DNA of 64,000 nucleotides from CAZOWW01 sp964583765 (GCA_964583765.1 CAZOWW010000007.1:21395-85394), one strand, 5' to 3'. Numbered from the stretch's first letter, positions 7,522 through 17,208 are shown. Numbers and translations: made by a program. Notes: generated by a model from the sequence alone, not told the origin.

Positions 7522-9651
7522 GTGCCCGTCACGGTCCGCCTCTACCGCGCGGAGGACGCGCAGAGCATCGCCGCGCTCTACAACCGTCATCCGGACAGCC
7601 CCAACCCGGTTGCGGGCGGTATCACGGCGCAGGACTTCGAGCGTGAGCTCACCGATCGAGGCACCGCCGCGTTCTTCGTGGCCGTCGACGACAGCGACGA
7701 GGTGGTGGGCACCTTCGGGCTGTTCCGGGCCACCGGACGACGCTGCGCCGGCCCCGGCGAGCTGATCGCGGACATGCTCTTCGTCGTCCCCGCACAGCGC
7801 AACGGCATGCTGACCGGCCAGATCTTCGCCCGCGCGATCACCTGGATGTTCGAGGCCCGGCACCTGGTGCTGCGGCTGACCGTCAACCCGGCGAACCGGG
7901 CCGCGTTCCACCTGTATCGGCGGGTGGGCTGCCTGTCCGTGGGCGTGCCCCGCCCCGGGGAGGACGGCAATGTCGAGCTGTACAACTACATCCCGCTGAT
8001 CCTGATCGCGGTGCTGCCGGGTCTGGGCGAGGAGTTCCTCGTCCGGCTACGCCGGGTCAAGTCCTTCGCCTGCCTGACCGAGGACCGCGGCGAGACCCTC
8101 GGCTCGGACCTGGTCATGAGGCAGGGGGTCCGCACGGCGTCCTACCGGCTCGTGCTCGACGACCTGCTGCTGTCCGCGGACATCGCGGTGGACACCGGGA
8201 CCGTGACCTGGGCCAAGCTGCAGTACAAGGACGGCACGATCCGGGACCTGCAGATCACCCCGCGCGTGCTGGAGCCGGCGCGCCCGGACCCGCGCACCTA
8301 CCGATTCGGTACCCCCGAGCTGAGCGGCGAGGTGGACGGGGCCGACGGGACCGTCCGGCTCCTCACCCCCGCCCACCTGGGCCCGGTGCTCACCTCGACC
8401 TGGCCCAGCTGTCACCCGGACCGGGTGGCGGGCTGGCGCGACCCGTACCCCTGCGACCTGCACATCACACCGGTGAGCGACGGGGTGCGCGTGGTGGAGC
8501 GGCACGGGTCCACCGAACTCGTGGGCACGATCACCCTGGTCGGCGGCCGGCTGCGCCAGGAGTTCGTCTCCACCGCGCCGGTGGGGCGCGTCTTCCACGC
8601 GATCGGCCTGCGGCAGGGCACCCTGCGCCTGCGCGGGGCCGAGGGCACCGAGGTGCACCCGATCGGCCTGGGGCTGGGGGTGCGGGACGCCTCGGAGATC
8701 GTCGCGGCCGCGCACCGCCCGCCCGTGGGCAGCGAGCTGACCTGGACCAGCGCCGACGAGAGCGTGCAGGTCACCGTCCCGGTCAGCGCCGCGACCGGCC
8801 TGGTCCACGCCCGCATGCTCGACCGGCGACCCGAACCCGGGCTCGAGACCGCGGTGCGGTTCGACACCCACGTGCGGGTGAGCACCCCACGCCAGGACGG
8901 CGACCGACCCCGCGTCACCGGCCACGACGTCACCGGCCACGACGTGCGCTCCGCCGACGGCACCCGCCACGAGGTGCGGCTGACCCCCCGGGCCGGGGGC
9001 GTCACCAACTGGACCTGCGACGGCACCCGGGTGCTGCGCAGCCCGTACCCGCACCGGCGTCCCCTGGTGTGCAACCCGACCTGGGCCGCCGGCATGTGGG
9101 TCACCACCGAACACAACCGCTACGACCGGGGCACCGGCGTGGGCTGGGGCCTGATGCCGCGGGTGACCTGGGAGCCCAAGCACCCGCTGGGGATCCACTG
9201 CCCCGAGCTGCGGATCGGCTGGGAGCTGTCCCTGCCGGAGGCGGCCGGCCCCGGTGCACCGGTGACGGTCGACCTGCACCACCCGGACGCGAGGGGCGAG
9301 GTGGCGCTGTGGCTCACCCCGCACACCGCCCGCGGTGCCCGGGTCCGGGTCCCGGCGCCCGAAGGCACCTGGGAGCACAGCACCGAGCAGACCTGGCAGT
9401 GCTGGGCACCGCAGGTGTGGGTGGAACTGGCCGACGGACGGTGGCTGGACTGCCGTCCCGGTCCCGACGCCCCGGCCGACGCCGAACTGGTGGTGCGCTC
9501 CACGCCCGCGGGGCTGCTCGTGGGCTGCCTCGTCCAGGCCCTGCCCCCCCACGGCACCGGTACCCCCCGCACGAGCAGCACCTGGGCGTTCCGGGTCGTC
9601 GACGATCCGGCCGCCCCGGTCCCCCTGGCCGGACCTCCCCCGGTGACCTGA
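7522..9651 (+). CDS. GNAT acyltransferase fused to a large unknown C-terminal domain
   Basis: 709-residue protein. Residues 1 to about 160 form a GNAT N-acyltransferase domain: VRLYRAEDAQSIAALYN at the start, a degenerate acyl-CoA loop in VVPAQRNGML, and VNPANRAAFHLYRRVGC in the last strands. Residues about 175-709 are beta-rich with repeated aromatic/Pro strands (WEPKHPLGIHCPELRIGWEL, VWVELADGRW); I do not recognise this part, though a sugar-mutarotase-like sandwich is possible. GTG 7522 has AGAGGAGAG upstream. In goadvionin, a known polyketide-capped lanthipeptide, a GNAT enzyme joins the acyl chain to the peptide amine. The same job here is a reasonable inference, but the fused domain is unlike a plain GNAT. 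Confidence 0.7.
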   Translation: MPVTVRLYRAEDAQSIAALYNRHPDSPNPVAGGITAQDFERELTDRGTAAFFVAVDDSDEVVGTFGLFRATGRRCAGPGELIADMLFVVPAQRNGMLTGQIFARAITWMFEARHLVLRLTVNPANRAAFHLYRRVGCLSVGVPRPGEDGNVELYNYIPLILIAVLPGLGEEFLVRLRRVKSFACLTEDRGETLGSDLVMRQGVRTASYRLVLDDLLLSADIAVDTGTVTWAKLQYKDGTIRDLQITPRVLEPARPDPRTYRFGTPELSGEVDGADGTVRLLTPAHLGPVLTSTWPSCHPDRVAGWRDPYPCDLHITPVSDGVRVVERHGSTELVGTITLVGGRLRQEFVSTAPVGRVFHAIGLRQGTLRLRGAEGTEVHPIGLGLGVRDASEIVAAAHRPPVGSELTWTSADESVQVTVPVSAATGLVHARMLDRRPEPGLETAVRFDTHVRVSTPRQDGDRPRVTGHDVTGHDVRSADGTRHEVRLTPRAGGVTNWTCDGTRVLRSPYPHRRPLVCNPTWAAGMWVTTEHNRYDRGTGVGWGLMPRVTWEPKHPLGIHCPELRIGWELSLPEAAGPGAPVTVDLHHPDARGEVALWLTPHTARGARVRVPAPEGTWEHSTEQTWQCWAPQVWVELADGRWLDCRPGPDAPADAELVVRSTPAGLLVGCLVQALPPHGTGTPRTSSTWAFRVVDDPAAPVPLAGPPPVT

Positions 9652-9826
9652 CCCGCACCACCTCACCCGCACTGCCCCACCCGCCGCCGGTCCCGTCCCG
9701 CGCCGTCGGCTCCGTCCCGCACGCCCTGTCCCGCACGCCTCGTCCCGCGCACGTCCCCGCACCACCCCGACGGCGCCGTCCCGTGATGCCGGCACGTCCC
9801 TCGAGCACAGAGAGGCACTGATCACC

Positions 9827-10879
9827 ATGACCGCGACCCTGGACCTTCCCGAGAACCTCACCGGCGTGTCGAAGGAGGTGGCCGACTACACGACCGTGCG
9901 CACCACGGTGGGCGTGTACCCGATCACCGCCCCGCTGGCGCGCGTCACCGGTGACGACCGGCTGGCACTGCTCGACCAGTTCCTGTCCAAGGCCAGCGAC
10001 TTCGTCGAGCCGGAGACCACCCGGGAGGCCCTGGCGCTGAACGACGACGGCACGCCCTTCGCGCTGGTGCTGCACCTGGAGCTCGGCGAAGAGAGCTGGC
10101 TGCTGCCGCGCACCCCGATGACCACCGCCCAGTTCGAGGAGTACCTGCAGGGCCTGGACACCTCCGGGGACGTGAATGTGGAGGTGAACCCGCAGGGCTG
10201 GGGTGCCACCGCGTTCGAGGGCCCGCAGGCCTGGGCGGTGGCGGCCGACTTCGTCGACTTCGACATCTCCGGGGTGACCCTGCACTCGATCACCACGGTG
10301 ACCGTCCCCGGCACCGACGAGCCCGCGTACCTGGCCCGCGTTGGCACCACCGGGGAGTACGGCTACCTGCTGCTGTCCCAGGCCCCCGAGCAGGTGTACG
10401 CGGCGGTCCTGACGGCCGCGGTCGCCCAGGACGGCGGCCCGGTGGACGCGCGCGGCCTGGCCCGGGTGCAGGCCGAGGCCGGCGTGCCCTACTACCACCA
10501 GGGCGCGACGGGCCTGTCCGTCGTCGAGGCCGACCTGTCCTGGACGATCAGCTGGGACCGAATCGGGGAGTTCCGCGGCTCGGAGCACCTGAGCAAGCCG
10601 ACCGCCGGGTCGGCGAAGATCTCCCCCCTGGTCGCCCCGGCCGGCGCCGGCGTCGGCGTGGGCGACGCCGTCCTGGCCGGTGACGTCCGGGTCGGCACCG
10701 TCATCTGGCGCACCCCCTCGGCCAACCCCGATGAGGAGCTGCTCTTCGCGCTGCTCGACTCGCCCTTCTGGGCCTCCGGCCTGGCGCTGTCCGCACAGGA
10801 CGGCGACCGGGTGCAGGTGCTGCGCACGGTGTCCCTGCCCCGCGTCATCGCCCGCTCCTCGCACACCAGGATCGGCTGA
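9827..10879 (+). CDS. GcvT/YgfZ-like (aminomethyltransferase-fold) protein
   Basis: 350-residue protein of the folate-binding aminomethyltransferase fold. Seen: YTTVRTTVGVYPITAPLARV, GDDRLALLDQFLSKASDFVE (the GcvT-type opening), GTTGEYGYLLL in the middle, VDARGLARVQAEAGVPYYHQ near residues 205-225, and a C-terminal barrel with VWRTPS-like spacing. No other glycine-cleavage genes are nearby, so a housekeeping role is unlikely. It might act on the diaminopropionate unit, perform a one-carbon transfer, or work on the polyene chain; none of these can be decided here. ATG 9827 sits 11 nt after AGAGAGG. The last A of its stop is the first base of the ketosynthase ATG. Confidence 0.75.
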   Translation: MTATLDLPENLTGVSKEVADYTTVRTTVGVYPITAPLARVTGDDRLALLDQFLSKASDFVEPETTREALALNDDGTPFALVLHLELGEESWLLPRTPMTTAQFEEYLQGLDTSGDVNVEVNPQGWGATAFEGPQAWAVAADFVDFDISGVTLHSITTVTVPGTDEPAYLARVGTTGEYGYLLLSQAPEQVYAAVLTAAVAQDGGPVDARGLARVQAEAGVPYYHQGATGLSVVEADLSWTISWDRIGEFRGSEHLSKPTAGSAKISPLVAPAGAGVGVGDAVLAGDVRVGTVIWRTPSANPDEELLFALLDSPFWASGLALSAQDGDRVQVLRTVSLPRVIARSSHTRIG

Positions 10880-13203
10880 TGAGCGCGCCGAACGTCGCCG
10901 TCACCGGGATCGGCCTGATCACCGGAGCCGGCGACGACGCCGAGAAGTGCTGGGCGGCCATCACGTCGGGGGTCACCGGCATCCGTGAGAACACCCTGTT
11001 CGACACCACCGAGATCCTCACCGACTGGGCCGGCATGGTCACCAGCCCCCAGCCGGCGGACCAGGACCGCTGCTACAGCCTGGCCACCACCGCCCTGCGC
11101 GAGGCCCTGCACTCCAGCGGGATCGACCTGGACGCCGTCCCGCGCGAACGCGTGGCCCTGGTCGTGGGCAGCAGCCTGGGCGCGATGCCCACCCTGGAGG
11201 AGGTGCACCGCAAGGTCGTGTCCACCGGCGTGCTGGACGCCCTGCCGGCCGCCACCTCCGGGGTCGCCAGCGTCGCGGACTTCCTGGCCGCCGAGTTCGA
11301 CCTGCGCGGGCCACGCGTGGTGCTGTCCAACGCCTGCGCCGCCAGCTCCGTGGCCATCGGCTACGCGGCCGAGCTCCTGTGGCACGGGGACGTGGACTAC
11401 GTGGTCTGCGGGGGCGTGGACCCCCTGGCCACGCTGTCCCACTTCGGGTTCACTGCGCTGGGCGCCCTGGACTCCGAGCCCTGCTCGCCGATGTCGGCCT
11501 CGGCCGGGCTGACCCTCGGCGAGGGCGCCGCCTTCATGATCATGGAGACCACGAGGTCGGCCGAGCAGCGGGCGGCCCGGGTGCTCGCCGAGGTCGGCGG
11601 TTACGGCCTGACCAGCGACGGGTACCACCAGACCGCCCCGGACCCGGGCGGCAAGGGCGCCTGCGCCGCGATGGCCGAGGCGCTGCGCACCGCCGACCTG
11701 ACCCCGGCCGACGTGGACTACATCAACCTGCACGGCACCGGCACCCCCACCAACGACGCCGTCGAGCCGAAGGCCCTCAAGCTGCTCTTCGGGGCGGACT
11801 CGGTGCCGCCGGCCAGCTCCACGAAGTCGGTCGTGGGGCACACCCTCGGCGCGGCCGGGGCCGTGGAAGCGGTCTGCAGCGTCCTGGCGATCGACCGGGG
11901 CATGCTGCCGCCGACCATCAACACCCGTGGCGTGCAGGACCACTCGGGCCTGGACATCGTCCCGGACACCGGCCGGGACGCCAGCCCCTCGGTGGTGGTC
12001 ACGAACTCGTTCGCGTTCGGCGGCAACAACGCCTCGGTGGTGCTGACCGGCCCGGGGTACCGGACCGGACGCACCGCCGCCCCGGCCCGCGAGGTCGTAG
12101 TGACCGGGGTCGCCGGCCTGGCCGGCTCGGCGCCCGACACCGCCGCGCTGCTGGACGCCGTGGCGAGCCGGCAGGCCTGCTTCCGGTCCCGCGAGGAGGT
12201 TCCCGGGCTGGGTGAGGTGGTCGTGGGACGCGCAGACACCCGGCTGCTCGCCAAGAAGATCAATCCGGCCCGGGCCCGGCGGATGGACGCGATGAGCATC
12301 CTGGCCGCCTCGGCGGTCAACGACCTGTACGCCCGGCACGGCAAGCCCTCCCGGGCCGCGGCCGAGGAGACCGGGGTCATCTTCGCCACCGGCTACGGGC
12401 CGATCTCCTCGGTGCAGCAGTTCCACCGCGGGGTGCTGGACTCCGGGATCAGCGGCGGCAATCCGTTGATCTTCCCGAACACGGTGGTCAACGCCGCCGC
12501 CGGGCACCTGGCCATGCTCAACCGGTACCGCGGCTACAACGCCACCATCGCCAACGGCGGGACCAGCTTCGTGCTCGCCCTGCAGCTGGCGGCCCGGGTG
12601 ATCGCGCGCGGCGCGGCCGAACGGATCATGGTGGTGGCCGCGGACGAGTTCCCCGACCTGGCCGTGGCCACGAACGCGCACCTGCCCGGGTACGCGCGCA
12701 CCGGGGTGGTCACCCCGTACGGGCGCACCGGCACCGTGATCAGCGAGGGCGCGGCCGCCGTGCTGCTGGAGTCGCCCGAGGCGGCCGAGGCGAACGGCGC
12801 GACCGTGCTGGCCCGCATCGGCGGCTTCGGGGCCTCCGGCGAGCCGGCCGGCCTGGGCCGGATCGGCGTCGACGGACAGGCCTGGGCGCGGGCGATGACC
12901 TCGGCGATGGCCGAGGCCGGGGTGCAGGACGTGGACGCCGTGGTCGCGGCAGCCTCGGGCGTGCACCGGGTGGACAAGGCGGAGACCCGGGCCCTGGCCC
13001 TGGCCGGACTGTCCGGTGCCGCCGTGAGCGCCCCCAAGGAGCAGTTCGGGGAGACCTACGGCTGCGCCGGCGGCCTCGGGCTGGTCGCCGCCCTCGGTGC
13101 CCGGACCCCCCTGGTCGGGGCCGAGCGGTCCTCGACTCTGTTGCTGTCCTCCTTCGCCTACGGCGGCAGCTACGCCGCGACCGTGCTGGAGGTGGGGGCA
13201 TGA
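10879..13203 (+). CDS. Fused ketosynthase / chain-length-factor-like protein
   Basis: 774-residue protein with two thiolase-fold ketosynthase halves in one reading frame. The first half (about 1-395) has a complete Cys-His-His triad: NACAASS (Cys153), LHGTGTPTND (His285), SVVGHTLGAAG (His321), closing with VTNSFAFGGNN. The second half (about 405-774) keeps the fold, but the nucleophile position reads TIANGGTSF, with Gly instead of Cys, and lacks the HGTGT histidine. It therefore resembles the KS-beta/chain length factor of type II PKSs. KS-alpha and KS-beta are normally separate neighbouring genes, so this natural fusion is notable. It overlaps the preceding stop by 1 nt and the next start by 4 nt. 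Confidence 0.88.
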   Translation: MSAPNVAVTGIGLITGAGDDAEKCWAAITSGVTGIRENTLFDTTEILTDWAGMVTSPQPADQDRCYSLATTALREALHSSGIDLDAVPRERVALVVGSSLGAMPTLEEVHRKVVSTGVLDALPAATSGVASVADFLAAEFDLRGPRVVLSNACAASSVAIGYAAELLWHGDVDYVVCGGVDPLATLSHFGFTALGALDSEPCSPMSASAGLTLGEGAAFMIMETTRSAEQRAARVLAEVGGYGLTSDGYHQTAPDPGGKGACAAMAEALRTADLTPADVDYINLHGTGTPTNDAVEPKALKLLFGADSVPPASSTKSVVGHTLGAAGAVEAVCSVLAIDRGMLPPTINTRGVQDHSGLDIVPDTGRDASPSVVVTNSFAFGGNNASVVLTGPGYRTGRTAAPAREVVVTGVAGLAGSAPDTAALLDAVASRQACFRSREEVPGLGEVVVGRADTRLLAKKINPARARRMDAMSILAASAVNDLYARHGKPSRAAAEETGVIFATGYGPISSVQQFHRGVLDSGISGGNPLIFPNTVVNAAAGHLAMLNRYRGYNATIANGGTSFVLALQLAARVIARGAAERIMVVAADEFPDLAVATNAHLPGYARTGVVTPYGRTGTVISEGAAAVLLESPEAAEANGATVLARIGGFGASGEPAGLGRIGVDGQAWARAMTSAMAEAGVQDVDAVVAAASGVHRVDKAETRALALAGLSGAAVSAPKEQFGETYGCAGGLGLVAALGARTPLVGAERSSTLLLSSFAYGGSYAATVLEVGA

Positions 13204-13880
13204 GCACCCCGACGCGCCAGGGCCCGGTCGCCCTGGTGCCCACCCCCCGGGGCGCACCGGCCCGGCCGGACCCGCACACCCTGGACGTCCTGATCTCCCT
13301 GCGCAGCCACACCCCGCGGGACGCGATGGGCAACCCGCTCTCCGCGGCCGGGCGGTACCTGGTCACCCAGGCCGCCGGTGCCCTGTACGGGACGGACCAG
13401 CGCACCGCCCCGGTCCAGGACCAGCACCGGCGCTGGGGCTGGCCCGACCGAGGCGTGCACGCCTCGGTGGCGCACTGCGGGGGCCTCGGCGTGGTGGCGC
13501 TCTCGGGCGGGCCCCGGGTGGGGGTGGACCTGCAGGACGAGCGGGTCCGCCCGCTGGCCATGGCCTGGCTCGGGGAGCTGCTGGGCTTCCCCGAGGGGGT
13601 GCCGGCGTCCCTGCGGGACTTCGCCGAGTCCGAGGCGCTGATCAAGGTCTCGCACCTGACCAAGGAGACCTTCGCCGGGGTCAGGCTGCCCCTGTGGCGG
13701 GCCGGCTGGCGCCGGGCCGCCTGCGGCTACCAGCTGCTGAGCACCCGGCTGGGCGACGGCAGCCACCTGGCCCTGGCCTGTGAGGACACCCCCACCGTGC
13801 GCTGGTGGACCTCCCGGGACGGCGCCCGGCCCCGCCGGGTGCTGGACCCGGGCCTGCTCGGCACCGGACAGGAGGCGTGA
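13200..13880 (+). CDS. 4'-phosphopantetheinyl transferase superfamily protein
   Basis: 226-residue Sfp-type phosphopantetheinyl transferase, which would convert the cluster's apo-ACP to holo-ACP with CoA. Seen: VHASVAHCGGLGVVALSGG, the Mg-binding GVDLQDER (GVDIE-type), and FAESEALIKVSHLTKE, a degenerate form of WxxKEAxxKxxG in which the first Lys is Ser while the central Glu and last Lys remain. The first 35 residues are Pro-rich. Coupled by ATGA to the ketosynthase fusion upstream and by one base to the condensation protein downstream, consistent with dedication to the ACP at 6508. Confidence 0.8.
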   Translation: MSTPTRQGPVALVPTPRGAPARPDPHTLDVLISLRSHTPRDAMGNPLSAAGRYLVTQAAGALYGTDQRTAPVQDQHRRWGWPDRGVHASVAHCGGLGVVALSGGPRVGVDLQDERVRPLAMAWLGELLGFPEGVPASLRDFAESEALIKVSHLTKETFAGVRLPLWRAGWRRAACGYQLLSTRLGDGSHLALACEDTPTVRWWTSRDGARPRRVLDPGLLGTGQEA

Positions 13881-15241
13881 TGAGCACCCAGGCCATCGCC
13901 GTCACCCGGCCTCGTCCCCGGCCGGCCCGCGCGGGCGGACCGGGGTACGTGCGGGAGATCTCCCAGATCGAGCGGGCGTACCTGATCGCGGCGATGCAGG
14001 GCGCCAGCCCGCTGATCCAGACCGTGGTCGAGGGGCCGGGGACCCTCGACCACCAGGCCCTGGTCGAGGCGGTCGAGGTGGCCACCCGGGCGAACCCCGG
14101 GCTGGCCGTGACCCGTTACAGCAAGGTCTGGCGCGGCGGCGGCCCGGTTCCCCCGGTCGTCGTCGACCCGCACCGGACGCCCGGCGCGGGGGACCGGACA
14201 TCCGGTGCGGAGAACCCGGCCCTCGGCGCCGAGAACGGGGAGACCGGGGACGGGGAGTTCGACGCCCCGTTCTTCCACCGCCCGATCGACGTGGCGTCCG
14301 GGCCGATCTGCGAGGTGGGGCTGTTCCCCGGGGAGCGGACGCGGGTGGTGTTCCGGGTCAGCCACATCGCCACGGACGGGCGCGGCCTGCAGCAGTGGAT
14401 GGCCGACATCTTCCGGGTGCTGCGCCACGAGGAACCGGTGGGGGCGCCGTCCACGGTGGACGACACGCACTTCCTGGCCCTGGCCGGCCCGGCCCGGCCC
14501 GCCCCCGGGGCCTCCGGCACCGACCAGGACCCGTCGGACACCCTGGCCACCAGCTTCGCCTCGATCCTGAACCCCGCCGGCGCCCCGGCTCCGGACCTCA
14601 CCCCGGAACCGGCGCTGTGGGTGCGCCGCTTCCTGCCGATGCAGGCCTCGGCGATGACCGCCCGGATCGCCGCGGGGGTCTCCCGGCACCTGCGCGGGGA
14701 CGCCGGACGCATGATCGTTCCGGTGGACCTGCGCCGGCACGACCGGTCGGTGCGCTCCACGGCGAACCTCAGCGCGCAGCTGCTGCTGGACGTGCGCCGG
14801 GAGGACTCCTGGCGCCGGCTGCACCTGGAGCTCCTGGGCGCGCTCAAGCGCAAGCGGGAGGTCGAGCTGCTGGGCCGGGACTTCCGGCGCACCAACCCCT
14901 TCGCCAACACCCTGGACGACTGCTGCGGGCCACGGGACAGCCGGTTCGCCTGCAGCATGATCGTCTCCGACCACGGCCAGGTGGACCTGGACCGGTTCCG
15001 CACCGGGGAGTTCACCCCGGACCGCTTCTACACGTTGCCGATGTTGGTCCCCTACGCGGAGATGTTCATCAGCTCCTGCCAGACCCGGCACGGCATCGAG
15101 CTGACCCTGTCCTGCCGCCGCCGCGAGGGCGCCCGCGACGCCGCCGAGGCGATCCTCGACGACGTCGAACGGCTGGTCACCGACGCGGCCACGACCGGCG
15201 CCCCGGCCAGCTCCCCCGTCCCGCCCCGTCCCACCACCTGA
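13880..15241 (+). CDS. Condensation-domain / PapA-like acyltransferase
   Basis: 453-residue member of the CoA-dependent acyltransferase/NRPS condensation superfamily. Seen: the catalytic HxxxDG motif in SHIATDGRGL (His162, Asp166, Gly167), an N-terminal IERAYLIAAMQGASP opening, and a late NLSAQLLLDVRREDSW region in place of the DFGWG bridge. An acidic, Gly/Glu-rich insertion lies at about 100-128. It could form an amide or ester between an acyl-ACP and an amine such as diaminopropionate or the peptide N-terminus. This makes it an alternative to the GNAT protein for the capping step. Start ATG 13880 follows AGGAGG. Confidence 0.75.
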   Translation: MSTQAIAVTRPRPRPARAGGPGYVREISQIERAYLIAAMQGASPLIQTVVEGPGTLDHQALVEAVEVATRANPGLAVTRYSKVWRGGGPVPPVVVDPHRTPGAGDRTSGAENPALGAENGETGDGEFDAPFFHRPIDVASGPICEVGLFPGERTRVVFRVSHIATDGRGLQQWMADIFRVLRHEEPVGAPSTVDDTHFLALAGPARPAPGASGTDQDPSDTLATSFASILNPAGAPAPDLTPEPALWVRRFLPMQASAMTARIAAGVSRHLRGDAGRMIVPVDLRRHDRSVRSTANLSAQLLLDVRREDSWRRLHLELLGALKRKREVELLGRDFRRTNPFANTLDDCCGPRDSRFACSMIVSDHGQVDLDRFRTGEFTPDRFYTLPMLVPYAEMFISSCQTRHGIELTLSCRRREGARDAAEAILDDVERLVTDAATTGAPASSPVPPRPTT

Positions 15242-15250
15242 GGACCCGCC

Positions 15251-17005
15251 ATGACCACCGTCGAGACCACCCCCCGTGCCGGCGACGACGTCGGCGCCTC
15301 CCCCCACGTCCCCGTGCCGCTCGCCCCGGCCGCCACGACCGCCCTGAGCGGCACGACCATCCCGACGAGCACAACCCCGACCGGGGCACCGGCCCTGCCC
15401 TCGCCCCGCACCGCGCCGGCCGAGACCGACCGGACGTCCGCCGCGGCTCCCGCGCAGGCACCGGCCGAGGCCACCGGGACAGGCGCCCAGGACCCGGGGC
15501 AGGCCCCCGCGTCCCCGCCGGCCCGCGGTGGCGGCCCGAACGCGGCCACGGTGGTGGTCGCGGTCGCCGGCTCGCTGCTGGCCCTGATCGACACCACCGT
15601 CGTCAACGTCTCGCTGAACGCCACCTCGGCCCGGTTCGGGGCCCTGGACCGGGTGCAGTGGGTGGTCACCGCCTACCTGCTGGCCCTGGCCGCGACCATG
15701 CCGACCACGGCCTGGCTGACCGGCCGATTCGGGGCCAAGCGGGTCTTCGCCGGGTCCACCGCGCTGTTCGCGGCCGGATCGGCCCTCTGCGCGCTGAGCC
15801 CGACCTTGGTCGCCCTGATCGGCGGGCGGGTCGTGGCCGGGGCCGCGGCCGGGGTGCTCACCCCCGCCGCGACGATCCTGCTCACCCGCGGGGTGCCCCG
15901 CGAACAGCTGGGCCGGGTGCAGGCGCTGAACGGTTCGGTCATGCTGATCGGCCCGCTGCTGGGCCCGACCGTCGGTGGCCTGCTGATCCAGAACTTCGGC
16001 TGGCCGGCCATCTACTGGGTGAATGTCCCGTTCTGCGCGCTGATGCTCGCGGTGACCGCCCGCGGGGTGGCCCCGGACCCGGCCGAGGCCCGCGCCCGGC
16101 GTCGCCTGGACGTGGTGGGTCTGGTGACCGGGTCGGCGACGACCGTCTCCGCGGTCCTGGCGATCAAGGCCTTCGCCTCGGGTGCGTCCCTGCTCTCCGT
16201 GGACGTGCTGATCCCGCTGGGTGTCTCGGTGCTGTGCGGGGTGGGCTTCGTGGTCCGCGAGCTGCGTGCGCGCACCCCGCTGCTGGACCTGCGCCTGTAC
16301 GCGCACCCCGTCTACAGCTGGGCCAGCCTGAACGTGTTCTTCCTCGGGTTCATCCTGTACGGCCCCATGGTGATCATCCCGCTGTACTTCCAGGCGGCCC
16401 GCGGGGAGTCCCCGGTCACCACCGGGCTGCTCCTGTCGACCGCGGGGGTCGGCGTGGTCATCTCGGGACTGACCTCCCGGAAGATCATGAAGCGATTCAG
16501 TGGCGGGATGATCATGATGTGCGGCATCTCGATGACCGTGGCCGCGACCGTGCCGTTGACCATGCTGCGGGCGGACACCTCGTACCTGCTGCTGTGCGCG
16601 AGCCTGGTGGTCCGCGGGGCGGGCATCGGCCTGACCGTGGTGCCGGCGATGACCCGGGCGTTCGAGTCGATCCCGGCCCGCTCGATCCCGGACGCGTCCC
16701 CCCAGCTGAACCTGCTGCAGCGGATCGGCGGCGCCGCGGCCACCGCGCTGATCAGCGTGATCCTGCACCGGCAGGCGGTGGCCCACCACGGCCTGGTGCC
16801 CGCCACGTTCGCCCGGACCTGCGTGTGGGTGCTGGTCACCACCGCGATCACGCTGCTCCCGGCGTTCGCCCTGGCGCTGGCCGAGCGGCGGGCCCGTGCC
16901 CGGCGTCGGCAGGACGGACCGGACGGCGTGCCCCGGGAGCAGGCCGGCGCACAAGAACAATCGAGTGCCCAGGACCAGCCCCGGGCGCAGGAGCCGGCCC
17001 GGTAG
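15251..17005 (+). CDS. MFS drug:H+ antiporter, DHA2 family (14 TM)
   Basis: 584-residue major facilitator of the EmrB/QacA (DHA2) type. Seen: an N-terminal Pro/Thr/Ala-rich tail of about 95 residues, then VVVAVAGSLLALIDTTVVNVSL (TM1 with the DTTVVNV motif), WLTGRFGAKRVF (motif A), and GPLLGPTVGGLLIQNFGWPA (motif C), followed by about ten more hydrophobic segments to about residue 545. The C-terminal tail is Gln/Glu/Ala-rich. As the only transporter in the cluster it is the likely exporter and self-resistance protein for the product. It starts 9 nt after the condensation gene. Confidence 0.9.
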   Translation: MTTVETTPRAGDDVGASPHVPVPLAPAATTALSGTTIPTSTTPTGAPALPSPRTAPAETDRTSAAAPAQAPAEATGTGAQDPGQAPASPPARGGGPNAATVVVAVAGSLLALIDTTVVNVSLNATSARFGALDRVQWVVTAYLLALAATMPTTAWLTGRFGAKRVFAGSTALFAAGSALCALSPTLVALIGGRVVAGAAAGVLTPAATILLTRGVPREQLGRVQALNGSVMLIGPLLGPTVGGLLIQNFGWPAIYWVNVPFCALMLAVTARGVAPDPAEARARRRLDVVGLVTGSATTVSAVLAIKAFASGASLLSVDVLIPLGVSVLCGVGFVVRELRARTPLLDLRLYAHPVYSWASLNVFFLGFILYGPMVIIPLYFQAARGESPVTTGLLLSTAGVGVVISGLTSRKIMKRFSGGMIMMCGISMTVAATVPLTMLRADTSYLLLCASLVVRGAGIGLTVVPAMTRAFESIPARSIPDASPQLNLLQRIGGAAATALISVILHRQAVAHHGLVPATFARTCVWVLVTTAITLLPAFALALAERRARARRRQDGPDGVPREQAGAQEQSSAQDQPRAQEPAR

Positions 17006-17196
17006 GTCGAGCCCTGGACGCGGGGTGCCACGAGCTCGGCAGCAGCCGGGCCGGACACAGGACCGGTGAACCGGCACAGGCCCGGTGGACCCGGACGGCG
17101 AGGGGAACAGCTCGGAACAGCCCGGAACGGCGGGGACCGGTGCGTCACGGACGTACCGGTCCGCCGAACCGCACACCGGACGGAACCGGACGGCCC

Positions 17197-17202
17197 TAGA
17201 TT
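17197..17202 (+). promoter_or_regulatory. Probable -10 box of a leaderless lanKC transcript
   Basis: TAGATT lies 6 nt before the GTG at 17209 and there is no purine-rich ribosome site in the preceding 30 bases. A -10 box this close would start the transcript at or beside the GTG, the usual layout of leaderless actinobacterial genes. No clear -35 is visible. This would give the synthetase its own promoter, separate from the upstream operon. Confidence 0.45.
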
Positions 17203-17208
17203 CACCGC

